A stretch of DNA of 14,016 bases, from the NCBI GenBank assembly GCA_013696915.1, contig JACCXR010000053.1:1-14016 (forward strand), read 5' to 3'. The DNA is from Euzebyaceae bacterium. GTDB taxonomy: Bacteria; Actinomycetota; Nitriliruptoria; Euzebyales; Egibacteraceae. Within the stretch, counting starts at the first letter, position 1, and the number at the start of each line of letters is the position of its first letter. Both the position numbers and the translations under genes were made by a program. This document shows, piece by piece, positions 6,167 to 13,934 of the stretch. The notes beneath the pieces are model-generated. The model was given only the letters and a program-made list of their open reading frames with translations. It was not told the origin of the DNA and ran no database searches.

Positions 6167-6751
6167 ATCGACCGCGAGCCCCGGATCAACGAACGGATCC
6201 TCGAGCCACAGGTGCGCCTGATCGGCGCCGACGGCGAGCAGGTGGGGATCACCCCGCTGGCGGAGGCGCTCCGACGGGCGCGCGAGCGGGACCTGGATCT
6301 CGTGGAGGTCGCCGCCAACGCCCGTCCACCGGTCTGCCGGATCATGGACTACGGCAAGTACAAGTACACCGAAGCGCTGAAGGCGAAGGAGGCACGCCGG
6401 CGGCAGAGCCACATCGTCGTCAAGGAGATGAAGATGCGGCCGAAGATCGACCGGCACGACTACGGGACCAAGGCCCGCCACGTCGAGCGGTTCCTGCGCG
6501 AGGGCAGCAAGGTGAAGGCGACGATCATGTTCCGGGGGCGCGAGCTGGCCCACCAGGAGCTCGGGCAGCGCCTGCTCGACCGCCTCGCGACGGACATGGC
6601 CGAGTGCGCCTACGTGGAGAGCGCCCCGAACACCGAAGGCCGCAACATGAGCATGGTCCTCGCACCCAACAGAGACCTCCTCGCCCAGGTGCGGGCCCGC
6701 GCCGGCGAACCGGTCGCGGACCCCGTCGCCGGCGCCGAACCCCAAGCCTGA
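6167..6751 (+). CDS. infC: Translation initiation factor IF-3 (ATC start codon)
   Basis: IF-3 binds the 30S ribosomal subunit, keeps the subunits apart and checks start codons and initiator tRNA. The 194-residue product has the N-terminal domain (EPRINERI...EVAANARPPVCRIMDYGKYKYT) and, after a linker helix with KEARRRQ, the C-terminal domain (KEMKMRPKIDRHDY, FLREGSKVKATIMFRGRE, and APNTEGRNMSMVLAP). A start at GTG 6212 would remove about 15 conserved N-terminal residues, including RINERI. The in-frame ATC at 6167, 8 bases after AAGGAGGT, restores them. infC is the classic gene with a non-standard start (ATT in E. coli), which lets IF-3 repress its own synthesis; I infer the same here. A short Ala/Pro tail ends the protein. 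rpmI begins 37 bases downstream. Confidence 0.95.
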   Translation: MDREPRINERILEPQVRLIGADGEQVGITPLAEALRRARERDLDLVEVAANARPPVCRIMDYGKYKYTEALKAKEARRRQSHIVVKEMKMRPKIDRHDYGTKARHVERFLREGSKVKATIMFRGRELAHQELGQRLLDRLATDMAECAYVESAPNTEGRNMSMVLAPNRDLLAQVRARAGEPVADPVAGAEPQA

Positions 6752-6788
6752 ATCCCCAACCTGAAACCCCGACCGAAGGCCGCACACG

Positions 6789-6986
6789 ATGCCGAAGCAG
6801 AAGACCCACTCGGGCGCCAAGAAGCGGTTCCGGGTCACCCGGACCGGCAAGGTCATCCACCAGCGGATGAACCTCAACCACATCCTGGAGAAGAAGACCG
6901 CCAGGCGGAAAAGGCGGCTGTCCACCACCGGCACGCTGACCGGCGGCGACGCGCGGCAGATCAGGCGCCTGCTCAACAAGAGCTGA
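6789..6986 (+). CDS. rpmI: Ribosomal protein bL35
   Basis: This is a small basic protein of the 50S subunit with 65 residues, the normal length. The sequence opens MPKQKTHSGAKKRFRVTRTGK and continues with HILEKKTARRKRRL, the family pattern, and is rich in Lys and Arg. A modest ribosome binding site (GAAGG at 6775-6779) lies 9 bases before the ATG. Its place between infC and rplT is the standard order in bacteria, and in several phyla the trio is controlled by L20. Confidence 0.97.
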   Translation: MPKQKTHSGAKKRFRVTRTGKVIHQRMNLNHILEKKTARRKRRLSTTGTLTGGDARQIRRLLNKS

Positions 6987-7043
6987 CGGGTCGCCGAGCA
7001 GCCGCCCCCTGAAGTTCACCTTTCGAAAGAGGAGTACGTCGCC

Positions 7044-7400
7044 ATGGCACGCGTCAAGCGTGGAGTACACGGGCGCAAGCAGCGCCGCACCGTCCTGGAA
7101 CGGGCGAAGGGGTTCCGCGGCGCGCGCAGCCGCCGCTACCGCATCGCCAACGAGTCCGTCATGCACGCGCTGCGGTACTCCTACCGCGATCGCCGCAAGC
7201 GCAAGGGCGACTTCCGCAAGCTGTGGATCACCCGGATCAACGCCGCCGCGCGCATCGACGGCCTGTCCTACAGCCGCTTCATCAACGGGCTCAAGCGGGC
7301 CGACGTCGAGGTCGACCGCAAGGTCCTCGCCGACCTCGCGGTCCGCGACCCCCAGGCCTTCAGCGCGCTGGTGACCGTCGCCAAGAACGCCCTGCCGTAG
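7044..7400 (+). CDS. rplT: Ribosomal protein bL20
   Basis: L20 binds 23S rRNA early in 50S assembly and in other bacteria represses its own operon by binding the leader RNA. The 118 residues are the usual size. Family motifs are MARVKRGVHGRKQRRTVL, KGFRGARSRRYRIANE, YRDRRKRKGDFRKLWITRIN and SYSRFINGLKRADVEVDRKVLADLA. The ATG has AGAGGAG at 7028-7034. If the infC leader is an attenuator, L20 is the first candidate effector. The methyltransferase gene starts 10-37 bases after its stop, so they are probably cotranscribed. Confidence 0.97.
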   Translation: MARVKRGVHGRKQRRTVLERAKGFRGARSRRYRIANESVMHALRYSYRDRRKRKGDFRKLWITRINAAARIDGLSYSRFINGLKRADVEVDRKVLADLAVRDPQAFSALVTVAKNALP

Positions 7401-7410
7401 ATCCGGCCGA

Positions 7411-8241
7411 TTGCCCGGGGTGGACCCGCGCCGGCCGGTGGTCACCAGCACCGGCAATGCCGCCGTCAAGGCGGCGCGCAGGCTCACCGGCCGGCGCCGG
7501 GGATCCGGCGACGGGGTGCTCGTCGAGGGGCCGCAGGCGGTCCGCGAGGCACTGGACCACCTCGAGCGGCTCTTCGTCGCGCCGCGCGCCTTCGACGCCC
7601 AGGCGCGCCTGGTGCTGCGGGCGCAGGGCCGCGGGGTCGAGGTGATCGCGGTGAGCGACGCCGTGCTCGGCTCGATCGCCGGCACGGTGACGCCGCAGGG
7701 CCTCATCGGCGTCGCCACGCTGGCAGGCCACGCGCTCGACGACGTGCTCCCCGTCGCCGGCCTCGTGCTGGCCGTCGCCGGCCTCGCCGATCCCGGCAAC
7801 GCGGGCACGATCCTGCGCACGGCAGACGCCGCCGGCGCGGACGCCGTCGTGCTCACCGCGGGCAGCGTCGACGTGCGCAACCCGAAGGCGGTGCGCGCGT
7901 CCGCGGGGTCGCTGTTCCACCTGCCGGTGGTGGTCGGCGCGGCCGTGGACGAGCTCGTCGACGGCTGCCGTCGCCACGGCCTCCGGCTGGTGGCGGCCGA
8001 CGCCCGCGGCGACGTCGCCCACACCGAGGTGGACCTGCGCCCGCCGACCGCCCTGCTGTTCGGGGGCGAGGCGTCCGGCCTGGTCGAGGGCCTGCGGGAA
8101 CGCTGCGACGCCGTCGTGCGCGTGCCGATGCACAGCCGTCCGCGACCCGGCTTCACCGGCCGCCCCGAGTCCCTCAACGTCGCCGCCGCGGTCGCCGTCG
8201 TCGCCTTCGAGGCTGCGAGGCAGCGCCGTGATCCGTCATGA
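7411..8241 (+). CDS. SpoU/TrmH-family RNA 2'-O-methyltransferase
   Basis: The protein belongs to the SPOUT (trefoil-knot) methyltransferases, which use S-adenosylmethionine to methylate ribose in rRNA or tRNA; the exact target is not readable from sequence. It has about 276 residues. The N-terminal substrate-binding domain includes VTSTGNAAVKAARRL and LVEGPQAVREAL. The knot domain shows motif 1 (NAGTILRTADAAGADAV, from about residue 130), motif 2 (LLFGGEASGL, about 214) and motif 3 (VRVPM...ESLNVAAAVAVVAFE). Between VRVPM and SLNV the chain has an extra Arg/Pro/Gly-rich segment, longer than usual. The start is uncertain: TTG 7411, GTG 7420 and GTG 7438 are all in frame and none has a good ribosome binding site. 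The stop overlaps the kinase start (ATGA). A position after rplT and before pheS is common. Confidence 0.92.
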   Translation: MPGVDPRRPVVTSTGNAAVKAARRLTGRRRGSGDGVLVEGPQAVREALDHLERLFVAPRAFDAQARLVLRAQGRGVEVIAVSDAVLGSIAGTVTPQGLIGVATLAGHALDDVLPVAGLVLAVAGLADPGNAGTILRTADAAGADAVVLTAGSVDVRNPKAVRASAGSLFHLPVVVGAAVDELVDGCRRHGLRLVAADARGDVAHTEVDLRPPTALLFGGEASGLVEGLRERCDAVVRVPMHSRPRPGFTGRPESLNVAAAVAVVAFEAARQRRDPS

Positions 8242-9374
8242 TGGCCACCGCCATGGACCCTTCCCCGCCGCACGCGCCGCCGGACCGATACGCGGCGCTC
8301 GACCTGCTGGCCGACCCGACCCTGGTCGTCGGCGCCGGCGGCCTCGTCGAGTACTGCAACTCGATGGCCGCACGGCTCCTCGGCGTGCCCCCCGGCCAGG
8401 TCATCGGACGCCCCGCCGCACAGGCCGTGCCGCTGTTCGACGACGCCCAGGCCGACTGGTGGGAGTGCGTCGACCCCCTGCGTGCCGACGCGGGCCTGCT
8501 GCCGCGCATCCCCGAGCTCTACCTGTACGTGCGGCCCGAACGCGCGCCCCCGCGGCTGGTCACCCTGACGGCGGCGAGGATCCCCGCCGCGGGCGGCCGC
8601 ACGGGCCGCCTGGTGGTCTCGCTGCGCCGCGCGGAACGGCGGCAGCGGCTCGACGCCGCGCGCAGCGACCTGGTGTCGACGGTCAGCCACGAGCTCCGCT
8701 CGCCGCTCACCAGCGTCAAGGGGTTCACGAAGACGCTGCTCGCGAAGTGGGACCGGTTCACCGACGAGCAGAAGCGGCAGATGCTCGCGACGGTGAACGA
8801 GGACGCCGACCGGGTGACGCGACTGCTCGGGGAACTGCTCGACGTCAGCCGGATCGACGCGGGCCGGTTGCAACTCCAGCGGCACATGGTCGACGTGACC
8901 GAGGTGGTGCACCGGATGGTCGAGCGCCTGCGCACCCGCGACTCCGACGACGAGCGGGTCGTGGCCGTGCTGCCGCCGGGGCTGCCCCGGCTGTACGCCG
9001 ACCCCGACAAGGTCGAGCAGATCTTCACGAACCTCGTCGAGAACGCCCTGAAGTACTCCGACGGCGAGGTGCGCATCGGTGCGACCGTCCTGGACCGCAG
9101 TGTCCTGTTCACGGTCGCCGACCGCGGCGCCGGCATCCCGATGGCCCATCTGGACCACATCTTCACGAAGTTCTTCCGCCGCCCGGGGGAGCGCCGCACG
9201 GGCACGGGCCTCGGTCTGTTCATCACCAAGGGCCTCGTCGAGGCGCACGGGGGCCGCATCTGGGCCGAGAGCGTGCCGGACGAAGGGGCCCGCTTCTTCG
9301 TGTCCCTGCCGCTCGGCGGGCTGGAGCTCGCCGGCATCGGGTCCGACCCGAGCGAGGCCCGGAGGGCGCTGTGA
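8238..9374 (+). CDS. Soluble PAS-domain sensor histidine kinase
   Basis: This is a cytosolic two-component sensor kinase of 378 residues with no signal peptide or membrane segment. Residues about 18-130 form a PAS-like sensor domain (ALDLLADPTLVVGAGGLVEY, then NSMAARLLGV). The HisKA domain has the phospho-accepting His151 in SDLVSTVSHELRSPLTSVKG. The ATPase domain shows the N box NLVENALKYSD (around Asn269), G1 DRGAGIP, F box FTKFFRR and G2 GTGLGLFITKGLVEAHGG, so all catalytic boxes are present. It overlaps the methyltransferase by 4 bases (ATGA, with a doubled ATGATG start) and pheS by 4 bases (GTGA). No response regulator is nearby, so its partner and signal are unknown. Confidence 0.93.
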   Translation: MMATAMDPSPPHAPPDRYAALDLLADPTLVVGAGGLVEYCNSMAARLLGVPPGQVIGRPAAQAVPLFDDAQADWWECVDPLRADAGLLPRIPELYLYVRPERAPPRLVTLTAARIPAAGGRTGRLVVSLRRAERRQRLDAARSDLVSTVSHELRSPLTSVKGFTKTLLAKWDRFTDEQKRQMLATVNEDADRVTRLLGELLDVSRIDAGRLQLQRHMVDVTEVVHRMVERLRTRDSDDERVVAVLPPGLPRLYADPDKVEQIFTNLVENALKYSDGEVRIGATVLDRSVLFTVADRGAGIPMAHLDHIFTKFFRRPGERRTGTGLGLFITKGLVEAHGGRIWAESVPDEGARFFVSLPLGGLELAGIGSDPSEARRAL

Positions 9375-10399
9375 ACGGGACCTTCGACGCCGAGGGGGTG
9401 CGCCGCGACGCGCTCGCCGCAATCGCCGCCGCCTGTGACCTCGCCGAGCTCGAGGCGGCGAAGGCCGCGGTGGTGGGGCGGCGCGGGACGCTCACCGCGG
9501 CCCAGCGGAGCCTCGGTGCGCTGCCCGAGGACGAGCGGCGACGGACCGGCGCCGCCGTGAACGCCGTGCGCGCCGCCGTTGCACAGGCGGAGGCGGCCCG
9601 GCGCGCCGAGCTCGAGGACGAGCGGGACCGGGTCGTCCTCGCGCAAGAGGCGATCGACGTCACGCTGCCGCCGCGGACGCCGCCGCGCGGCGCGCTGCAC
9701 CCGATCAACGAGACCATGGACGCCATGCTCGACATCCTCGTCGGCCTCGGCTACCGCGTCGTCACCGGCCCGGAGGTCGAGAGCGACTGGTACAACTTCG
9801 ACGCGCTCAACACGCCGGTCGACCACCCGGCCCGGACGTTGAAGGACTCGATCTACGTCCGCAGCCTCGTCGACGTCCCGCCGCGCGCGGACGGCACGAC
9901 GGGCATCCTGCTGCGCACCGAGACGTCGCCCGTCCAGGCCCGCACGATGCTCGCGCAGCCGCCGCCCGTCTACGTCGTGATCCCCGGCCGCGTCTACCGG
10001 CAGGACACCCCGGACGCGACCCACCTGCCCATGTTCCACCAGATCGAGGGGCTTGCGGTCGACACCGACCTGTCCTTCACCGACCTGCGCGGCACGCTCG
10101 CCGAGCTGGCCAGGGCGCTGCTCGGCCCCGAGACGGGGCTGCGGTTCCGGCCGCACTACTTCCCGTTCACCGAGCCGTCGGCCGAGCTCGACGCCTGGCA
10201 CTCGGGGCGCTGGATGGAGCTGCTCGGGTCGGGGATGGTGCATCCCAACGTCCTGCGGACCTGCGGCTACGATCCCGAGCAGGTCCAGGGGTTCGCGTTC
10301 GGCATGGGCGTCGAGCGCATGGCGATGGTCCGCCACGGCATCGGCGACCTCCGGCTGTTCGTCGAGAACGACCTGCGCTTCCTGTCCGCCTTCGCCTGA
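9371..10399 (+). CDS. pheS: Phenylalanine-tRNA ligase, alpha subunit
   Basis: PheS is the catalytic subunit of the alpha2-beta2 synthetase that charges tRNA-Phe with phenylalanine. It has 342 residues. The N terminus (about 1-85) is a charged coiled coil that contacts tRNA. The class II core follows: LHPINETMDAMLDILVGLGY, DWYNFDALNTPVDHPAR, motif 2 around Arg182 (LLRTETSPVQARTM), FHQIEGLAVD, and motif 3 GFAFGMGVERMAM (about 307-319). The segment ELDAWHSGRWMELLGSGMVHPNVL is the compact E. coli-like form without the extra cysteine-rich loop found in some actinobacteria. The GTG start overlaps the kinase stop and has GGAGGG at 9361-9366. pheT starts 15 bases downstream. Confidence 0.96.
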   Translation: MNGTFDAEGVRRDALAAIAAACDLAELEAAKAAVVGRRGTLTAAQRSLGALPEDERRRTGAAVNAVRAAVAQAEAARRAELEDERDRVVLAQEAIDVTLPPRTPPRGALHPINETMDAMLDILVGLGYRVVTGPEVESDWYNFDALNTPVDHPARTLKDSIYVRSLVDVPPRADGTTGILLRTETSPVQARTMLAQPPPVYVVIPGRVYRQDTPDATHLPMFHQIEGLAVDTDLSFTDLRGTLAELARALLGPETGLRFRPHYFPFTEPSAELDAWHSGRWMELLGSGMVHPNVLRTCGYDPEQVQGFAFGMGVERMAMVRHGIGDLRLFVENDLRFLSAFA

Positions 10400-10414
10400 C
10401 GAGAAAGCCGTCGT

Positions 10415-12850
10415 GTGCGCGTCCCGCTGTCCTGGCTGCACGAGTTCGTCGACCCCGGCCTTTCGGCCGAGGGTCTCGCCGACGTCCTGACCGCCGGCGG
10501 CCTCGAGGTCGAGGCGGTCGAGCGGCCCACCGGCGGAGCGCGCGGGGTCACGGTCGTCGAGGTCCGGTCGGCCGCGCCCGTCCCCGGCAGCGACAAGCTG
10601 ACGCTGGTCCAGGCGTTCGACGGCGAGCGGGAGTGGGAGATCGTCTGCGGGGCGAGGAACTACCAGGTCGGCGACAAGGTGCCGGCGGCCCTGCCCGGCG
10701 CGGTCCTGCCAGGACCAGACCCGACCCGCCCGGTCGAGATCGGCCGCAGGAAGCTGATGGGCATCGTCTCCAACGGGATGCTCGCCAGCGCCCGCGAGCT
10801 GGGGATCGGCGACGACCATCGCGGCATCTGGATCCTCGACCGCGACGCGCCGATCGGGGCGGACCTCACCGAGTGGCTCGACCTCGACGACGCCGTGCTC
10901 GACATCGACGTCACTCCCGACCGCGGCTACGCGCTGTCGATCCTCGGCGTGGCCCGCGACGTGGCCGCGCTCACGGGCGCCGAGCTGCGCGTGCCCGAAA
11001 CCCTCGCCCCCGACGGCGACCCCGGGGTCCCGGTGGTGATCGACGACGCGGAACGCTGCCGGCGGTTCGACGCCCGCCGCATCACCGGCGTGCGGGTCGG
11101 GCCCAGCCCCGCCTGGCTCCAGCGGCGGCTCGCCGCCGCGGGCATGCGGCCAATCTCGAACATCGTCGACGCCACGAACTACGCGATGCTGGAGACCGGC
11201 AACCCGATCCACGCGTACGACGTCGCCCTGCTCGCCGGGCCGCGCATCGAGGTGCGCACGGCCAGCCCGGGGGAGACGCTGCGCACGCTCGACGGCGTCG
11301 AACGCGAGCTCGACTCCGACGACCTCGTCATCGCCGACGCCGACGGCCCGGTGGGGCTCGCGGGCGTCATGGGCGGGGCGGGCACCGAGATCAACGACGG
11401 CACGACCGACGTCCTGCTCGAGGTCGCGAACTTCTCGGCGGCAACCGTGCTGCGGACGGCGCGCCGCCACGGGCTGCACACCGAGGGCTCCCGGCGCTGG
11501 GAACGCATGGTCCCGCCGTCCAGCGCCCCGGTGGCGGCGACCGTCGCGGCGGGGCTGATCACGCGCCACGCCGGGGGTGCGGTCGTCGGCGGGACCGACC
11601 ACTACCCCGGTCGCCGAGAGCCGGAGGCCGTCCGGCTGCGGCCCGCCCGCGCCCGGAGCCTGCTCGGACTCGACCTCGACACCGGCGCCCAGCAGGCAGC
11701 CCTGGAGGCGATCGGCTGCACGGTCAACGAGGGCGCCGCCGGCGAGCTGGCCGTCGTCCCGCCCGCGTACCGGCCGGACCTGCTCCTCGAGGTCGACCTC
11801 TACGAGGAGATCGTCCGGATCCACGGCTACGGCCGGGTCCCCGAGACCGTCCCCTCGTCGGGCGCCGCCGGCGGGCGCAGCCCCCGCGACGTGGCACGCC
11901 GGGCGGTCCGCCGGGCGCTCGCCGGGGCCGGCTGGACCGAGGTCATGCCGTTCCCGTTCGTCGCCGACGCGGACCTCGCGGTGCTCGGCCTGGACGCCGG
12001 GGACCCGCGCCGGACGACCGTCGCGCTGGTCAACCCCCTGTCGAAGGAGGAGTCGGTCCTGCGCACGACGCTGCTCCCGGGGCTGCTGCGGGCGGTCCGG
12101 CACAACGCCAACCGCCAGACGACCGACCTCGCGATCTTCGAGACGGGACCCGCCTTCCTGCCCCCGACCCCCGAGGAACCGGGGGCCGACGGGGGGCCGA
12201 CGGGCGTGGTGCTGCCCGCCGAGCCGCTCATGCTCGCCCTGGCAGCCGCCGGCGCCTTCGAGCCCGCCCGTCACGACCGGCCGCCCCGACCCGTCGACCT
12301 CTACGACCTGCTGGGCGCGGTCGAGGTCGTCCGGCGCAGCGTGGGCGGGCGGACGCTGGAGGCCAGGCCCACCGACGAGCCGCCGTACCACCCGGGCCGG
12401 GCGGCCCGGGTCCTCCTCGACGGCGTGGACGTCGGCGTCGTCGGCGAGCTCCACCCGCGGGTGGTCGCGGCCTACGAGGTTCCGGCCCGGACCCTGGCTG
12501 GCGAGCTGCGGCTCGACCGCATCGTCGCCGAGGGCGTGCGCCATCCCGTGGCGGCGGCGCCCTCCCCGCTGCCGGGCCTGCGCTTCGACGTCGCGGTGCT
12601 CGTCGACGAAGGGGTGCCTGCGGCGGACGTCGAGGCGGCGGTCAGAGCGGGCGCCGGCGATGGGCTCACCGAGCTCACCCTGTTCGACGTCTTCCGCGGC
12701 CCCCAGCTCGGGGAGGGCCGCAAGAGCCTCGCGTACGCGCTGCGCCTGGACGACCCGGAGCGCCAGCTCAGCGACGTCGACGAGGCGGCGGCGATCGAGG
12801 CGGTCGCGCGGTCGGTGGCGGCGCGCGTGGGCGGTCGCCTGCGTCGCTGA
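10415..12850 (+). CDS. pheT: Phenylalanine-tRNA ligase, beta subunit
   Basis: PheT completes the synthetase and carries the editing site that removes mischarged tyrosine. Its 811 residues are the usual length. Domains in order: N-terminal segment MRVPLSWLHEFVDPGLS; tRNA-binding OB fold (about 45-155, with VCGARNYQVGDKVPAALPG and KLMGIVSNGMLAS); B3/B4 editing domain (about 205-365, with NIVDATNYAMLETGNPIHAYD); B5 domain (about 405-485, with DLYEEIVRIHGYGRVPETVP); catalytic-like core (SKEESVLRTTLLPGLL); and C-terminal FDX-ACB anticodon-binding domain (about 715-811, with FRGPQLGEGRKSLAYALRL). The GTG at 10415 begins the conserved N terminus; an overlapping GTG at 10413 is out of frame. The Shine-Dalgarno is weak, consistent with coupling to pheS. 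I see no clear terminator after it. Confidence 0.96.
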   Translation: MRVPLSWLHEFVDPGLSAEGLADVLTAGGLEVEAVERPTGGARGVTVVEVRSAAPVPGSDKLTLVQAFDGEREWEIVCGARNYQVGDKVPAALPGAVLPGPDPTRPVEIGRRKLMGIVSNGMLASARELGIGDDHRGIWILDRDAPIGADLTEWLDLDDAVLDIDVTPDRGYALSILGVARDVAALTGAELRVPETLAPDGDPGVPVVIDDAERCRRFDARRITGVRVGPSPAWLQRRLAAAGMRPISNIVDATNYAMLETGNPIHAYDVALLAGPRIEVRTASPGETLRTLDGVERELDSDDLVIADADGPVGLAGVMGGAGTEINDGTTDVLLEVANFSAATVLRTARRHGLHTEGSRRWERMVPPSSAPVAATVAAGLITRHAGGAVVGGTDHYPGRREPEAVRLRPARARSLLGLDLDTGAQQAALEAIGCTVNEGAAGELAVVPPAYRPDLLLEVDLYEEIVRIHGYGRVPETVPSSGAAGGRSPRDVARRAVRRALAGAGWTEVMPFPFVADADLAVLGLDAGDPRRTTVALVNPLSKEESVLRTTLLPGLLRAVRHNANRQTTDLAIFETGPAFLPPTPEEPGADGGPTGVVLPAEPLMLALAAAGAFEPARHDRPPRPVDLYDLLGAVEVVRRSVGGRTLEARPTDEPPYHPGRAARVLLDGVDVGVVGELHPRVVAAYEVPARTLAGELRLDRIVAEGVRHPVAAAPSPLPGLRFDVAVLVDEGVPAADVEAAVRAGAGDGLTELTLFDVFRGPQLGEGRKSLAYALRLDDPERQLSDVDEAAAIEAVARSVAARVGGRLRR

Positions 12851-12865
12851 CCGGCGGGCGATCGT

Positions 12866-12893
12866 TTGAACGTCATGCAACTTTCTGTATAGT
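12866..12893 (+). promoter_or_regulatory. Promoter of the arginine operon (argC)
   Basis: TTGAAC (12866-12871) and TATAGT (12888-12893) are separated by 16 bases and together match 9 of 12 consensus positions. The stretch is locally AT-rich in an otherwise GC-rich window. Transcription would start near 12900, leaving a short untranslated region of about 18 bases that contains only the ribosome binding site. Confidence 0.8.
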
Positions 12894-12900
12894 CATGCAT
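12872..12900. promoter_or_regulatory. Candidate ArgR operator over the argC promoter
   Basis: GTCATGCA occurs at 12872-12879 and again at 12892-12899, exactly 20 bp apart, that is two DNA turns; read as ATGCA (12875-12879) and TGCAT (12896-12900) they are also inverted. ArgR, the arginine-responsive repressor, binds weak TGCAT/ATGCA-type half-sites in actinobacteria. The sites flank and overlap the -10 box, an ideal place for repression. The regulator itself is not in the window. Confidence 0.55.
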
Positions 12901-12917
12901 CAGATGAGGAGGGTGCC

Positions 12918-13934
12918 GTGGACGTCGGAGTGGTCGGTGGGTCGGGGTACGGCGGCGCCGAGCTGCTGCGGCTGCTCGCCGGGCACCCGAGCTTCAAGAT
13001 CCGCACGATCGGCGCCGGCCGGTCGGCCGGGCGGGACCTCGCCGAGGTGTTCCCCCACCTCGGGATGAGCGGCCCGCTCGCGCCCGCCCACCCCGAGGCG
13101 TTCGAGGGGTGCGACGTCGTCTTCCTCGCGACGCCCGACGAGGTCAGCCTCGAACTCGCGCCCGCGCTGTCCGGCGGGGTCGGGCTCGTCGTCGACCTGT
13201 CCGCGGCGTTCCGACTGGACGCCGGGGTCTACGAACGGACCTACGCCCGTCCCCACACCGCGGCCGCGCTCACCCCGGCGCCCTACGGCCTGCCGGAGCT
13301 GTTCCGGGACGGCCTGCCGGGACGGACCCTCGTCGCCGGTCCCGGGTGCTACCCGACGGCGGCGCTGCTGGCCCTCGCGCCGCTGGCGGGACTGGTCGAT
13401 CCGGCGTCGGTCGTCATCGCCGGCCTGTCGGGGACCTCGGGTGCGGGCAGAGGGCTGCGGGACGACCTCCACGCCAGCCACGCGGTCGGCAACGTGAGCG
13501 TCTACGGGGCGCCGTCCCACCGGCACACCCCCGAGATCGAGGCCGGCTGGGCGGCGCTGGCCGCCCTCGACGAGGTGGCGCCGGTGACCTTCACGCCGCA
13601 CCTGGTCCCGCTCAGCCGGGGGCTCCACTGCACCGTCACCGCGATGCTCTGCGACCCCGCGGCCGACGTGCGCGCCGCCTGCCTCGACCGCTACGACGCC
13701 GAGCCCTTCGTCACGGTCCTGCCCCCGGGCGTGTGGCCGTCGACGACACACCTGCGCGGCGGCAACGCCGCCCACGTCGGCGCCGCCGTCGACGGCCGCA
13801 CCGGCCGCGTGACGGTCGCCTGCGCCATCGACAACCTCGACAAGGGCGCCGCCGGGCAGGCGATCCAGGCCGCGAACGCCGTGCTGGGGCTGCCGGAGAC
13901 GTCCGGCCTGCCGATCGCCGGGGTGTACCCGTGA
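12918..13934 (+). CDS. argC: N-acetyl-gamma-glutamyl-phosphate reductase
   Basis: ArgC carries out the third step of arginine synthesis, the NADPH-dependent reduction of N-acetylglutamyl phosphate to the semialdehyde. The 338 residues fit the family. Visible are the nucleotide-binding start VGVVGGSGYGGAELLRLL, FLATPDEVS, VVDLSAAFRL, YGLPELFRD, the catalytic Cys144 in GPGCYPTAALL, SGTSGAGRG, the HRHTPEIE motif (His201 and His203), FTPHLVPLSRG and the C-terminal DNLDKGAAGQAIQAANAVLGL. The GTG start has a strong ribosome binding site, GAGGAGGG at 12906-12913. Arginine-dependent repression is likely through the operator upstream. It overlaps the next gene by 4 bases (GTGA) and begins a new operon after pheT. 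Confidence 0.96.
   Translation: MDVGVVGGSGYGGAELLRLLAGHPSFKIRTIGAGRSAGRDLAEVFPHLGMSGPLAPAHPEAFEGCDVVFLATPDEVSLELAPALSGGVGLVVDLSAAFRLDAGVYERTYARPHTAAALTPAPYGLPELFRDGLPGRTLVAGPGCYPTAALLALAPLAGLVDPASVVIAGLSGTSGAGRGLRDDLHASHAVGNVSVYGAPSHRHTPEIEAGWAALAALDEVAPVTFTPHLVPLSRGLHCTVTAMLCDPAADVRAACLDRYDAEPFVTVLPPGVWPSTTHLRGGNAAHVGAAVDGRTGRVTVACAIDNLDKGAAGQAIQAANAVLGLPETSGLPIAGVYP

Noticed and set aside
6525..9422. Minus-strand open frame of 965 codons opposite infC to pheS
   Set aside because: Same reason: long antisense frames are normal at this GC content, and all genes beneath it are well supported on the + strand.
8519..12880. Minus-strand open frame of 1453 codons opposite the kinase, pheS and pheT
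   Set aside because: It is antisense to three intact genes with clear family motifs, shows no recognisable domain, and is rich in Arg, Gly, Val, Asp and Ala as expected from reading GC-rich codons backwards.
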